Positions 35,833-44,968 of a stretch of DNA of 64,000 nt are shown here, in pieces. Both the position numbers and the translations under genes were made by a program. The stretch's first letter is position 1; every line of letters begins with the position of its first letter. The stretch is from positions 171,441-235,440 of the forward strand of contig JAVLUG010000009.1 of the NCBI GenBank assembly GCA_031629035.1, given 5' to 3'. The notes under the pieces are model-generated. The model ran no database searches and was not told the DNA's origin. It saw nothing but the letters and a program-made list of their open reading frames with translations. This DNA comes from MVYY01 sp012517575 (GTDB taxonomy: Bacteria > Bacteroidota > Bacteroidia > Bacteroidales > Paludibacteraceae).

Positions 35833-37227
35833 ATGGCACTGATAAAATCTATTTCCGGCATTCGTGGAACCATTGGAGGTAGGGCAGGTGAGGGATTGAC
35901 ACCTCTGGATATTGTTCGTTTTACGGCTGCTTATGCCGCATTTATGAAACAAAATGCTCGCAATGGTTCCAATAAAATTGTGGTGGGACGTGATGCCAGA
36001 ATTTCTGGAGAAATGGTATTTCATTTGGTGGCAGGAACTTTGTCAGGTCAAGGGCTGGAGGTAATTAATATTGGTTTGGCAACAACTCCTACTACAGAAC
36101 TGGCTGTTATTCACGAAAAAGCATTGGGCGGTATTATTCTTACTGCCAGCCACAATCCCATGCAGTGGAATGCCTTGAAGCTGCTCAACGAAAAAGGTGA
36201 ATTTCTCAATGCGCTCGAAGGAGAAACAGTATTGAAAATTGCAGCCGACGAAAATTTTGATTTTGCTACAGTTGAACAGTTAGGGAAAATTTCCGACAAT
36301 TTTACTTTTTTACAGAAACACATAGATAATATATTGTCTTTGAGTTTGGTTGATGTTAAAGCCATAAAAGAAGCTGGTTTTGCAGTTGCTGTTGATGCAG
36401 TCAATTCGGTTGGAGGAATAGCAGTTCCTGCTTTACTCGAAGCGTTGGGAGTTAAAACAATCATTAGACTTAATTGTGAACCAACAGGAATTTTTGCGCA
36501 CAATCCCGAACCGCTTCCCGAACATTTGTCCGAAATTTCCTCGCTGGTCAAAGAATCCAAAGCCGACGTTGGCTTTGTGGTTGATCCAGATGTGGATCGC
36601 TTGGCTATTATTTGTGAGGATGGCAGCATGTTTGGAGAAGAATATACGCTGGTGGCTGTAGCCGATTATGTGTTGCAGCATACACCCGGCAATACGGTTT
36701 CCAATTTGAGTTCCTCGAGAGCTTTACGTGATATTACACAGAAACATGGCGGAAAATATACTGCTGCTGCAGTAGGTGAAGTTAATGTTGTTGCAGCCAT
36801 GAAAGCTGTAAATGCCGTTATTGGTGGAGAAGGAAATGGAGGTGTTATTTACCCCGCCAGTCATTATGGTCGCGATGCGTTGGTTGGCATCGCTCTTTTC
36901 CTAACTCATTTGGCAAAATCTAAAAAGACAGTGTCAGCGTTGAAAAAAGAATATCCGCAATATTATATTTCCAAAAATAAAATTGAATTGACGCCGTCTA
37001 TTGACGTGGATAAAATTCTTACCACAATAAAAAACAACTATCAATGTCAATACGAAGTTAATGATATAGATGGCGTAAAAATTGATTTTCCTACCGGTTG
37101 GGTGCATTTACGTAAATCCAATACTGAACCGATTATTAGAATCTATGCTGAAGCACAGACCAAAGAACAGGCAGAAGCTTTTGCAAAAGCCATTATGGAT
37201 GAGATTCGACGCATCGCAACTGCTTGA
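35833..37227 (+). CDS. glmM: Phosphoglucosamine mutase
   Basis: 464 residues of the alpha-D-phosphohexomutase family. The phosphoserine loop TASHNPMQWN (around residue 100), metal loop DPDVDRLAI, sugar loop GEGNGGVIYP and phosphate-binding RKSNTEPIIRIYAE are all intact. GlmM interconverts glucosamine-6-phosphate and glucosamine-1-phosphate for UDP-GlcNAc, peptidoglycan and lipid A. The start SGIRGTIGG follows the usual family opening. Phosphomannomutase activity cannot be excluded by sequence. Metabolically it connects to the amino-sugar salvage locus at the left of the window. Confidence 0.9.
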   Translation: MALIKSISGIRGTIGGRAGEGLTPLDIVRFTAAYAAFMKQNARNGSNKIVVGRDARISGEMVFHLVAGTLSGQGLEVINIGLATTPTTELAVIHEKALGGIILTASHNPMQWNALKLLNEKGEFLNALEGETVLKIAADENFDFATVEQLGKISDNFTFLQKHIDNILSLSLVDVKAIKEAGFAVAVDAVNSVGGIAVPALLEALGVKTIIRLNCEPTGIFAHNPEPLPEHLSEISSLVKESKADVGFVVDPDVDRLAIICEDGSMFGEEYTLVAVADYVLQHTPGNTVSNLSSSRALRDITQKHGGKYTAAAVGEVNVVAAMKAVNAVIGGEGNGGVIYPASHYGRDALVGIALFLTHLAKSKKTVSALKKEYPQYYISKNKIELTPSIDVDKILTTIKNNYQCQYEVNDIDGVKIDFPTGWVHLRKSNTEPIIRIYAEAQTKEQAEAFAKAIMDEIRRIATA

Positions 37228-37302
37228 ATTTTCTGAATCGGAGCTATTAGTGGTAAATTTTTTACTTGGTATTCAGTGGATTTATCGGCGTACCGGCATT
37301 GC

Positions 37303-37911
37303 CTATTTGGGAGTTGTAATGGTATCTTTGCTTTCATCCACCGGAAAAATTCCGGTAACATTGCGGAAAACATAATAATTCATGGATTGATCTGATTCAA
37401 ATCCAATGGCATTTATTATTTGGGTAGTCTGAGTAACTTTGATCAAACTGTCGGAATAAATTTTTTGACTGTTCTGATCCCAAAACAGTTGCTCAGTTTC
37501 AAAAAGTTCACCTTTCAAATTGGTAGCTTTCACATCTTTTTTCAATTCCCATAATTTTTTATTGACAAAAAATCGGGCATATTTGCTGTGAATATTAGCA
37601 TCAACATGCAAATTCATGTCGAAGCGTTCCAAATGAATACCATAAGGAAATTCCCAATATGGCTCCGGAACTTTATCGTAAATATCCCACTGTGGAGCAG
37701 AAATGCGGTAGCGGGTAATACCAGAATCAGAAATAACAGTAGTAATATCTGTGGCATGAAGTGTTGGAATATTTGCCCGATTGGAATCGATTTGTACAAT
37801 ATCGGGCTTATCCTGACTACTACATGAGATTATCAGCAACAAAATTGTTATAACAGCAAATAAATTCTTAAATTTCAAAGTTTTACAATTTGTTTTCAAA
37901 AAAATTTTCAT
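37303..37911 (-). CDS. lptC: LPS export protein LptC (lipoprotein form)
   Basis: 202 residues with lipobox LIISC after a long hydrophobic N-terminus. The single LptC beta-jellyroll domain is recognisable from TDITTVISDSGITRYRISAP, the YWEFPYGIHLERFD segment and the AKYARFF-like HSKYARFFVNKKLWEL. LptC forms part of the periplasmic bridge carrying lipopolysaccharide from the LptBFG transporter. In Bacteroidota it is often lipid-anchored, as here. It ends the hisG-coaX-OMP-lptC series; the 42-base gap to the OMP gene suggests one transcript. Confidence 0.85.
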   Translation of the reverse strand: MKIFLKTNCKTLKFKNLFAVITILLLIISCSSQDKPDIVQIDSNRANIPTLHATDITTVISDSGITRYRISAPQWDIYDKVPEPYWEFPYGIHLERFDMNLHVDANIHSKYARFFVNKKLWELKKDVKATNLKGELFETEQLFWDQNSQKIYSDSLIKVTQTTQIINAIGFESDQSMNYYVFRNVTGIFPVDESKDTITTPK

Positions 37912-37953
37912 GAACTCTTTTTTGAGAGAATGTTTGTTAGTAGAAACGCTTTT

Positions 37954-39207
37954 TTAAAGTTTTCGTTTAAAAAACCAATTTTCATTTACGCAAACATTGA
38001 AGGTAAATTTAAAGTAGTTTTCTTTTAGAGAGCCGTAACTTCCTATTTTTCCGTATTCAAAGGCAGTATTCACCATTGTTTTGCTGTAAGGCAACGGTAG
38101 ACCAAAACCCAAAGTGACACCAAAATTGTTCCCCGGCGTTTTGTTATCAATTTTATAGTATGCATTATTCATATTGAAACCAATACGATAACGAATATGG
38201 TCGGTATATTTTCTGCCTGAAGAATTTGGAATATATTCAGCGCCGATTGCAATTTTATTTCGGTTGGTCAAACTGTCGGTTTTTCCGTAAAATCTTGCAT
38301 CCGACCACTTTTGAAGTGTATAATCCACACCCACAGATAATTTGTTGTTGTAAGTGTAAAAAATTCCTCCTCCAAGTGTCATTGGCAAATCAAAATCCAG
38401 ATCGTAAGTAGTTGTATCGGTGAGTACGCCGGAATTGATTTTTGAAGAATTTACCTTGAAATTCTTTTTCGGTTCAAAAATTAGTCCTAAAGTGATGTTT
38501 TGTTTTTTATTCAGATTGGTAAAATATTGTAATCCATATCTGAATCGGAAATTGTTTGCTTCAATGTAGTTAAGCTGTGTTGTAGAAGTATATCCCGTAG
38601 AAGGATTAAAGCTGATACTTCGGTAATTGTTGATAGTACCGAACATGTAATAAGCGTTAGTTCCCAAAGCCAAGTGATGAAATAATTCTACCGACAAACC
38701 GGCATAAACTTCGCTAAATCCGCCTGAACCCGTAAAACTTTTGGTTACTTCAACAGTATCCGATGTACTGCTGTTATTGGGAAGAGTAAGGTTTTCGGTG
38801 GTGTAAAAGTTGTAGCCCGAAAACGAATAAGGTTGAATGCCGGCACTGAATCCTACAGTTTTGGAGAAAGGGAACTGCATAGTAATGTAATCGAGATTGG
38901 CAGTAAAACTGGAGGCTTTTCCATTATTGTCTTTAAATTGGGAGCGAAGCGCCGATGCTCCAAAGTCGAACATGAAAGTCATACTGTCAACAGCACTATA
39001 AGAGGCAGGATTTACAGAATTAATACTCAGTGGAGAACGAACTCCCAATGCAATTCCTCCCATTGCTCTTTGTTCTCCGTTATGGTTGTCGTTAATTTTT
39101 CCATATCCGTAACGCGTGTAGGGTGAATTTGTGTTATTCTGATTAAATGCAAATTGTGAAAACAGAAGAAGAACAAAAATAAAAAGAAAGAATTTTTTAT
39201 TGTGCAT
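37954..39207 (-). CDS. Outer-membrane beta-barrel protein of unknown role
   Basis: 417 residues with a signal peptide (ends FAFNQ). The mature part starts SPYTRYGYGKINDN and continues as alternating strands typical of FadL/OmpP1-like or PorP-like barrels, with RAMGGIALGVRSPLSINSVNPASY near the N-terminus, a signature often seen in Bacteroidota barrels encoded next to coaX. It overlaps the end of coaX by 11 bases, so translational coupling is likely. Its pairing with lptC hints at an envelope function, but no substrate can be named. Confidence 0.75.
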   Translation of the reverse strand: MHNKKFFLFIFVLLLFSQFAFNQNNTNSPYTRYGYGKINDNHNGEQRAMGGIALGVRSPLSINSVNPASYSAVDSMTFMFDFGASALRSQFKDNNGKASSFTANLDYITMQFPFSKTVGFSAGIQPYSFSGYNFYTTENLTLPNNSSTSDTVEVTKSFTGSGGFSEVYAGLSVELFHHLALGTNAYYMFGTINNYRSISFNPSTGYTSTTQLNYIEANNFRFRYGLQYFTNLNKKQNITLGLIFEPKKNFKVNSSKINSGVLTDTTTYDLDFDLPMTLGGGIFYTYNNKLSVGVDYTLQKWSDARFYGKTDSLTNRNKIAIGAEYIPNSSGRKYTDHIRYRIGFNMNNAYYKIDNKTPGNNFGVTLGFGLPLPYSKTMVNTAFEYGKIGSYGSLKENYFKFTFNVCVNENWFFKRKL

Positions 39208-39922
39208 TGTACTGAAGGATATAATTTAGTCCGATTAATACTAAGTTTTTCTCTGCAAAGATGCTATTTTTTAATTTTTTTTCAAAAAAAATGGAACTTC
39301 CGCCTGTTAAAAATGTTGAAAGCCGAGGATATTCAATTTTCAAAGTGTCGATATAACTATCGATTTCGAATATAATTCCGTTCAGTACGCCTGCTGCCAA
39401 AGCCATTTCGGTATCGGAAGCCAATAAAGGTACTTCTTTAACCGGTTTCACCAAAGGCAATTTTTTTGTAAAAGTATGCAGTGCTTTTAATCTCAGTTCC
39501 AAACCTGCATCAATGTTTCCACCCAAATAGTTTTTCTTGGCGTCAATGAAATCAAAAGTTATGGCTGTGCCTGCATCTACTACCAAAACATCAAAATTGG
39601 GCATGAGAAAAGCTGCGCCGACAACAGCCGCCAATCGGTCTTTTCCCAGTGTTTCGGGCGTGTGGTATTTGTTTTCGATCGGCAATGGGGTTTCGTGCGT
39701 CAATACCAAAACATGCGGAATATTTTTCTTTAAAAATGCGATTGCTGAAGCATTTTTCTTAATAACGCTGGAATAAATGCAATGATTGATAGAGAAATTG
39801 TGAAGCGTTGATAAAATAGATTTCCGGTCAAATTTCTTATATACAAAAGTTTTCACTAACTTGTTTTGGTCGAAAATTCCAATTTTAATGCTTGAATTTC
39901 CCTGATCAATGCAAAGATTCAT
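39197..39922 (-). CDS. coaX: Type III pantothenate kinase
   Basis: 241 residues. ASKHA-fold motifs are clear: phosphate loop IDQGNSSIKIG (5-15), the GKDRLAAVVGA segment (~93-103) and the VVDAGTAITFDF loop (~114-125). CoaX phosphorylates pantothenate in the first step of coenzyme A synthesis and needs a monovalent cation. It begins 14 bases after hisG and overlaps the following barrel gene by 11 bases. Confidence 0.94.
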   Translation of the reverse strand: MNLCIDQGNSSIKIGIFDQNKLVKTFVYKKFDRKSILSTLHNFSINHCIYSSVIKKNASAIAFLKKNIPHVLVLTHETPLPIENKYHTPETLGKDRLAAVVGAAFLMPNFDVLVVDAGTAITFDFIDAKKNYLGGNIDAGLELRLKALHTFTKKLPLVKPVKEVPLLASDTEMALAAGVLNGIIFEIDSYIDTLKIEYPRLSTFLTGGSSIFFEKKLKNSIFAEKNLVLIGLNYILQYNAQ

Positions 39923-39936
39923 ATTTCTGAAGGACT

Positions 39937-40788
39937 TTATAAAATCATTTTTTCAATGGGCAACACTAAAATTCCTTCAGCACCACAAGCTTTCAGTTTA
40001 CCGATAATATCCCAAAATTCCTTTTCGGCAATTACCGCATGTACCGAGTTCCATCCTTCTTTGGCTAGTGGCATCACAGTCGGACTTTTCATACCTGGAA
40101 TTATTTCGATAATTTTCTCCAGCTGATTGGTAGGAACATTCATCAAAACGTATTTTTTGTCTTCAGCCATTTTTACGGCTTCAATGCGGAAAAGCAGGTC
40201 GTTGAGTATTTGATTTTTTTCTTCAGGCAGCGAAGGATTTGCTATCAGCAGAGCTTCAGACTTCATAACCACTTCAACTTCTTTCAGATGATTGGTTACC
40301 AACGTGCTTCCGGAACTGACAATGTCAAAAATAGCATCAGCCAAACCAATGCTGGGAGCTATCTCCACCGAACCTGTTATTACGTGAATTTCGGCATGTA
40401 TTCCTTTTTTTTTCAGAAAGTCACTTAAAATTTCAGGGTAGGAAGTGGCAATGGTTTTTCCTTCAAACCAGTAAATATCAGAATATTCTGCTTCTTTGGG
40501 AACTGCCAGCGAGAGACGACATTTACTGAATCCCAATCGCCGAATCATTTTGACGTTCTTTTTCTTTTCTGCAAATTCGTTTTCTCCAACGATACCGATA
40601 TCGGCTACGCCATCAGCAACAGATTCGGGAATATCATCATCACGTAAAAAAAGAACTTCCAAAGGAAAATTTTGAGCCGGTATCAGCAACAGCCGTTTTC
40701 CAAACTCTATTTTGATTCCGGCTTCTGTAAGCAACGACATGGTATCATCAAAAAGTCGTCCTTTAGCTTGTACTGCAATTCGTAACAT
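39937..40788 (-). CDS. hisG: ATP phosphoribosyltransferase (long form)
   Basis: 283 residues from ATG 40788; an in-frame TTG six bases upstream is less likely. The start RIAVQAKGRL, the FLRDDDIPESVADGVADIGIVGEN region, and the phosphate loop IVSSGSTLVTNHL identify HisG. The C-terminal ~75 residues (KKYVLMNVPTNQLEKIIEIIPGM) form the histidine-binding regulatory domain of the hexameric long form. It starts histidine synthesis. No other his gene is in this window; instead it heads a series with coaX and envelope genes. Confidence 0.94.
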   Translation of the reverse strand: MLRIAVQAKGRLFDDTMSLLTEAGIKIEFGKRLLLIPAQNFPLEVLFLRDDDIPESVADGVADIGIVGENEFAEKKKNVKMIRRLGFSKCRLSLAVPKEAEYSDIYWFEGKTIATSYPEILSDFLKKKGIHAEIHVITGSVEIAPSIGLADAIFDIVSSGSTLVTNHLKEVEVVMKSEALLIANPSLPEEKNQILNDLLFRIEAVKMAEDKKYVLMNVPTNQLEKIIEIIPGMKSPTVMPLAKEGWNSVHAVIAEKEFWDIIGKLKACGAEGILVLPIEKMIL

Positions 40789-40908
40789 AGGCAAAATTTT
40801 TCTTTTCCTGACAATCAGACTACAAACTTACACATAATTTCTCAATCAGATGAAAATTAAAAGCCACATTTGACAGTTTTTCATATATGTTAGGGAGATT
40901 AATAAAAC

Positions 40909-40937
40909 AAAAAAAGTCCGCTAACACTAACGGACTT
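40909..40937 (-). terminator. Intrinsic terminator of the small lipoprotein gene
   Basis: On the minus strand AAGTCCG...CGGACTT (plus 40914-40920 with 40931-40937) is followed by an uninterrupted T-run. It lies 29 bases beyond the stop of the 55-residue lipoprotein. Confidence 0.85.
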
Positions 40938-40965
40938 CAGCTCTGTGAAAAAACTTTGTAGCTTA

Positions 40966-41133
40966 TTACATAGGAGCTACAGTAGTATCAACAGTAGTGG
41001 TGTCAACTGGAGCTGAAACAACTGTGTCAACAACAACTGTAGAATCTTCAGTAGCAGCAGCTTCTTTGTTTTCTTTTGGTCCACATGCTACAAAAGCAAA
41101 TACAACAGCGCACATTAAAAATAACTTTTTCAT
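40966..41133 (-). CDS. Small lipoprotein, 55 residues, Thr/Val/Asp-rich
   Basis: The frame reads MKKLFLMCAVVFAFVACGPK, then a short acidic, alanine-rich stretch and VVDT/VDTT repeats to the end. VACG is a credible lipobox, so the mature lipoprotein would be only about 39 residues with no folded domain. The gene is flanked by a strong terminator and an A-rich 5' region, so it is an independent unit and likely expressed. Small repetitive lipoproteins of this kind occur in Bacteroidota and may be abundant envelope spacers; no function can be assigned. Confidence 0.75.
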   Translation of the reverse strand: MKKLFLMCAVVFAFVACGPKENKEAAATEDSTVVVDTVVSAPVDTTTVDTTVAPM

Positions 41134-41558
41134 TTTCTTGATTTTTTTAAAGTTTTACATGTTTGTTTACAATTCAAAAACGATGCAAAGTTACATCTTT
41201 TTTTCTTTATAGATGCAAGTAATTGCGATATTTTTTTTCAATTTTTTTTATTATTATTTTTCTCGATATTTTCAAATTCTTCAAAAAAAAATAAACCGAA
41301 CATTTTCAATGGGTTAAGGTTATTCTTTTCTTGTTTTTTGTCAGCTTTTCGACCAATTTTTCAATAATTTTTTTGAGTTGTAATTTGAATTTTTTTTGTC
41401 GGCGAAAAAATTTTCTTTGCTATTTTCATTTTCAAATTTTTCGCTTAAGTGAATCGATTGCTTATTAACAAATTTTATGCCGAAATTCTATATTAGTTTC
41501 ATTTCGATGATAAATCACAAAGAAATTTGGTTATATTTGTCTTTTAAACAGAATTTGT
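41134..41558. other. AT-rich divergent intergenic region
   Basis: 425 bases between the small lipoprotein and the flavoprotein gene. Long T- and A-runs dominate. The only clear element is a TATATTTG (41532-41539) just before the flavoprotein start, fitting a -7 box; the -33 partner is weak. No ORF, RNA or repeat was recognised. Confidence 0.5.
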
Positions 41559-42041
41559 ATGAGAACTTTTTTTATTGAAGACATAATTGAAATTGAAAAT
41601 ATCATAAATGCCTGTGAAATTTGTTTTGTCGGCATTACTGAATTGGATGGAAGTCCCTATGTGATACCCATGAATTTTGCTTATTCTCATGGTGAAGTAA
41701 TTTTACACTCTGCACCGGAAGGGAAACATCTGCAATTGCTCGAAAACGATAATCGTGTTTGTTTAACTTTTTGTTCGGATAGGAAATTGATGTACCAACA
41801 TCCCGATGTGGCTTGTAGTTACAGCATGAACTCGAAAAGTGTCTTGGTAAAGGGGGAGGTAACTTTTATCGATAATTTGGAAGAAAAGGAGCAAGCCATG
41901 AATTTGTTTATGGAAAAATATACGCAACGAACAGATTTTAAATACTCGGTTCCGGCTTTGAGAAATGTAAAAGTTTGGAAAGTTAAAATAGAAAAAATGA
42001 CAGCCAAAGCTTTTGGTCAAAATTTTAAAATGCCTCAGTGA
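41559..42041 (+). CDS. Pyridoxamine 5'-phosphate oxidase-like flavoprotein (NimA-related)
   Basis: 160 residues with the split-barrel FMN-binding fold: NACEICFVGITELDGSPYVIPMNFAYSHGEVILHSAPEGKH is the typical opening, followed by NDRVCLTF-like strands and KSVLVKGEVTFID. Relatives include the NimA group, some of which reduce 5-nitroimidazoles, and haem- or F420-binding proteins. Whether this one confers nitroimidazole resistance cannot be told. It is monocistronic with a -7-like TATATTTG 19 bases before the start. Confidence 0.82.
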   Translation: MRTFFIEDIIEIENIINACEICFVGITELDGSPYVIPMNFAYSHGEVILHSAPEGKHLQLLENDNRVCLTFCSDRKLMYQHPDVACSYSMNSKSVLVKGEVTFIDNLEEKEQAMNLFMEKYTQRTDFKYSVPALRNVKVWKVKIEKMTAKAFGQNFKMPQ

Positions 42042-42281
42042 TTTTATTAATTTTTTTCACTTTACTCAATTACATTGAAACTTTCATTTTGCTCTTTTAC
42101 TTCTGTTTTCTTCTCTTTTTTATAGATTTCGTGTGAAATTTTTCTTGATAAGCTGGTTAAGAATATTTTTGGGAAGTGTAGAAATATTTTTTGGCATGGC
42201 TATTGAAAAAATAACGTCGACATTTTTTAGATTGGTTTTTAATTGAAAAAGAAGTGTCGTTATGTTGATGTTGAATAGGTA

Positions 42282-42298
42282 TATGTCAATCTGACATA
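42282..42298. promoter_or_regulatory. Inverted repeat upstream of lon
   Basis: TATGTCA-atc-TGACATA is a perfect 7-bp inverted repeat 40 bases before the lon start, with a further TTGTCATTATAAT at about 42314. It looks like an operator for a dimeric regulator, plausibly a stress-response control of lon; the regulator is unknown. Confidence 0.5.
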
Positions 42299-42337
42299 AA
42301 AGTAACAAATTTTGTCATTATAATTTTAAATTGTGCA

Positions 42338-44770
42338 ATGAAACATTCGTTTGAAGATTTTAATATTGAAGAATTAACGCAACCATCAGAAGCTTTTCCC
42401 ATTATTTCCTTCGAAGAGGAAAAAAATGGAGATATTTCTCTTGACTCGGGCGATATATTACCAATACTTCCTTTAAGAAACATGGTTTTATATCCCGGTG
42501 TATTATTGCCGGTATCGGTAGCACGACCAAAGTCTTTGAAACTTGTACACGAAGCAAAAGATGGGAATCATTATATTGGTGTTTGTACGCAAAAAGATAA
42601 AAATATTGATGATCCGAGACCTGATCAGTTGTATTCTATGGGAACTGTTGCCAAAGTAGTTCGGATACTGGAAATGAACGATAATTCTACTACCGTTATT
42701 TTGGAAGGAAAATCACGTTTTTATCTGGGAGAGTTTCATACGTTGAAGCCCTATATGAAAGCCAGAATCAACCTGGCTCCCGAAAAAATTCCGAATGCAG
42801 AAGATGGCGTTTTTCCCGCATTGGTTTCTACCATTAAGGATATGGCTGCTAAAATTATTGCAAATGCTGGGATGATGCCTCCCGAAGCAGTTTTTGCCAT
42901 ACGTAATATTGATAATCCTGTTTTTCTTATTAATTATGTATGTGTGAATTTTGGGCTGAACGTGCAGGAAAAACAAAGGTTGCTCGAAATTGACGATATT
43001 TTGGATCGTGGATATCAGTTGCTCGATTTGTTAAATAAAGAATGGCAACTGCTGGAAATAAAAATTTCGATTGAAAATAAAGCCAAAGAAGGTATTGACC
43101 TGCAACAGAAACAGTATTTTCTGCAACAGCAAATGAAAACCATTCAGGAGGAATTGGGCGGAGCTTCACCGGAGCAGGACATTATAGATTTCAGAGAAAG
43201 AGCAAAGAAAAAAAAATGGAATGAAAATGTGGCTGCGTTGTTTGAGAAAGAATTGAAAAAGCTGGAACGTATGACGCCTCATTCTCCGGATTATACAACG
43301 CAACTGAATTATGTTGAAACTCTACTGGAGTTGCCGTGGAATGAGCTTACAAAAGATAATTTTAATCTGAAAAACGCACAAAGGGTTCTCGATCACGATC
43401 ATTTCGGCATGGAAACCGTTAAAGAACGTATTCTGGAACATTTGGCCGTGCTGAAATTGAAGGGAGATATGAAATCACCCATTATTTGTCTTTATGGCCC
43501 ACCGGGAACGGGAAAAACTTCGTTGGGAAAATCCATTGCCAAAGCGCTGAACAGAAAATATGTAAGAATTTCGCTTGGTGGTTTGCATGATGAAGCTGAA
43601 ATTCGTGGTCATCGAAGAACCTATATTGGAGCGTTACCGGGAAGAATTATGCAGAATATTCAAAAAGCTCAATCTGCCAATCCGGTTTTTGTGCTGGATG
43701 AAATTGACAAGGTAGCAGCCGATTACAAAGGGGATCCATCCTCTGCATTGCTCGAAGTACTCGATCCCGAACAGAATACCAGTTTTCACGATAATTACCT
43801 CGATGTCGATTTCGATTTGTCGAAAGTGATGTTTATTGCTACTGCTAACAATCTGAATACCATTCCCCGTCCGTTGCTTGACAGAATGGAATTAATTGAA
43901 GTAAGTGGATACACACAGGAAGAAAAAGTTGAAATTGCCCGACGCCATCTTATTCCTAAAGAACTCGAAAATCATGGTTTGAAAAAAGAACAGCTGTTGT
44001 TGATAAAACCGGTTATCGAACATTTGATAGAAAATTATACACGAGAATCAGGCGTTCGTGAGCTGGACAGACAAATTGCTTCACTGATGCGGAAGGTTGC
44101 AAAAAAAGTGGCTTCCAATGAACCTTATAATGTACAACTTTCTGCTGACGATTTAAGAGCTTTTCTGGGTGTTCCGCGCTATACAAAAGAAAAATATCAG
44201 GGTAACGACTATGCCGGTGTAGTAACCGGTTTAGCATGGACGCAAGTGGGGGGCGAAATTCTCTACATCGAATCGAGTCTCAGCAAAAGTAAATCGCCTC
44301 AGCTCACCTTGACTGGAAATTTGGGTGATGTAATGAAGGAGTCAGCTGTTATAGCATTGGAATACATAAAAGCACACGCCGAACAATTAGGAATAGACAG
44401 CGAAATGTTCGAAAAATGGAATGTTCATATTCATGTTCCCGAAGGTGCAATTCCAAAAGATGGACCATCGGCGGGAATAACTATGCTCACAGCGCTGGTT
44501 TCGGCTTTTACAAAAAGAAAAGTTCGAAAAAATCTGGCTATGACCGGCGAAATCACCTTACGCGGAAAAGTTCTGCCGGTTGGAGGAATTAAAGAAAAAA
44601 TTCTTGCAGCCAAAAGAGCGGGAATAACTGAATTGGTTCTTTGTGAAGAGAATAGGAAAGATGTGGAAGAAATCAATGCCTCATATTTGAAAGGTCTTCA
44701 TTTTCATTACGTGAACGATATAATGGAAGTAATTAATTTTGCGCTGTTGGATGAAAAGGTAAATTCTTGA
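42338..44770 (+). CDS. lon: ATP-dependent Lon protease
   Basis: 810 residues. The N-terminal substrate-binding LON domain starts at about residue 45 (LPILPLRNMVLYPGVLLPV). A coiled coil follows (YFLQQQMKTIQEELGG), then AAA+ with Walker A GPPGTGKTS (387-395) and Walker B VFVLDEIDK, and the serine-lysine protease domain with Ser711 in PKDGPSAGITM and Lys752 in GGIKEK. All active residues are present. Lon degrades misfolded and regulatory proteins in the cytoplasm. It is a single-gene unit with an inverted-repeat operator candidate upstream and a strong terminator downstream. Confidence 0.98.
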   Translation: MKHSFEDFNIEELTQPSEAFPIISFEEEKNGDISLDSGDILPILPLRNMVLYPGVLLPVSVARPKSLKLVHEAKDGNHYIGVCTQKDKNIDDPRPDQLYSMGTVAKVVRILEMNDNSTTVILEGKSRFYLGEFHTLKPYMKARINLAPEKIPNAEDGVFPALVSTIKDMAAKIIANAGMMPPEAVFAIRNIDNPVFLINYVCVNFGLNVQEKQRLLEIDDILDRGYQLLDLLNKEWQLLEIKISIENKAKEGIDLQQKQYFLQQQMKTIQEELGGASPEQDIIDFRERAKKKKWNENVAALFEKELKKLERMTPHSPDYTTQLNYVETLLELPWNELTKDNFNLKNAQRVLDHDHFGMETVKERILEHLAVLKLKGDMKSPIICLYGPPGTGKTSLGKSIAKALNRKYVRISLGGLHDEAEIRGHRRTYIGALPGRIMQNIQKAQSANPVFVLDEIDKVAADYKGDPSSALLEVLDPEQNTSFHDNYLDVDFDLSKVMFIATANNLNTIPRPLLDRMELIEVSGYTQEEKVEIARRHLIPKELENHGLKKEQLLLIKPVIEHLIENYTRESGVRELDRQIASLMRKVAKKVASNEPYNVQLSADDLRAFLGVPRYTKEKYQGNDYAGVVTGLAWTQVGGEILYIESSLSKSKSPQLTLTGNLGDVMKESAVIALEYIKAHAEQLGIDSEMFEKWNVHIHVPEGAIPKDGPSAGITMLTALVSAFTKRKVRKNLAMTGEITLRGKVLPVGGIKEKILAAKRAGITELVLCEENRKDVEEINASYLKGLHFHYVNDIMEVINFALLDEKVNS

Positions 44771-44916
44771 ATAATTTTTTGAAAAAAGTAACTCACAAAA
44801 AATCAATTTCTGACATTTGGGTGGATGGATAGTGAAAAGATCTTTTCCTTTTTCGTCCTTTTGTTTTTTAAGCAGAATGTTTTTTACGATAAGTCTTTGT
44901 ATACATGATAAAACAA

Positions 44917-44948
44917 AAAAAGAGTGCCTTTTTTGGGGCACTCTTTTA
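44917..44948. terminator. Bidirectional intrinsic terminator
   Basis: Stem AAAGAGTGCC/GGCACTCTTT (44918-44928 with 44937-44947) around a T-rich loop, between the convergent lon and TPR genes; A- and T-runs flank both sides. Confidence 0.88.
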
Positions 44949-44968
44949 AAATCTTTATCAGAAAGAAT

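Noticed and set aside
36111..36629. 172-codon open frame antisense to glmM
   Set aside because: Antisense shadow of a strongly conserved gene; no start context, no family, codons dictated by glmM.
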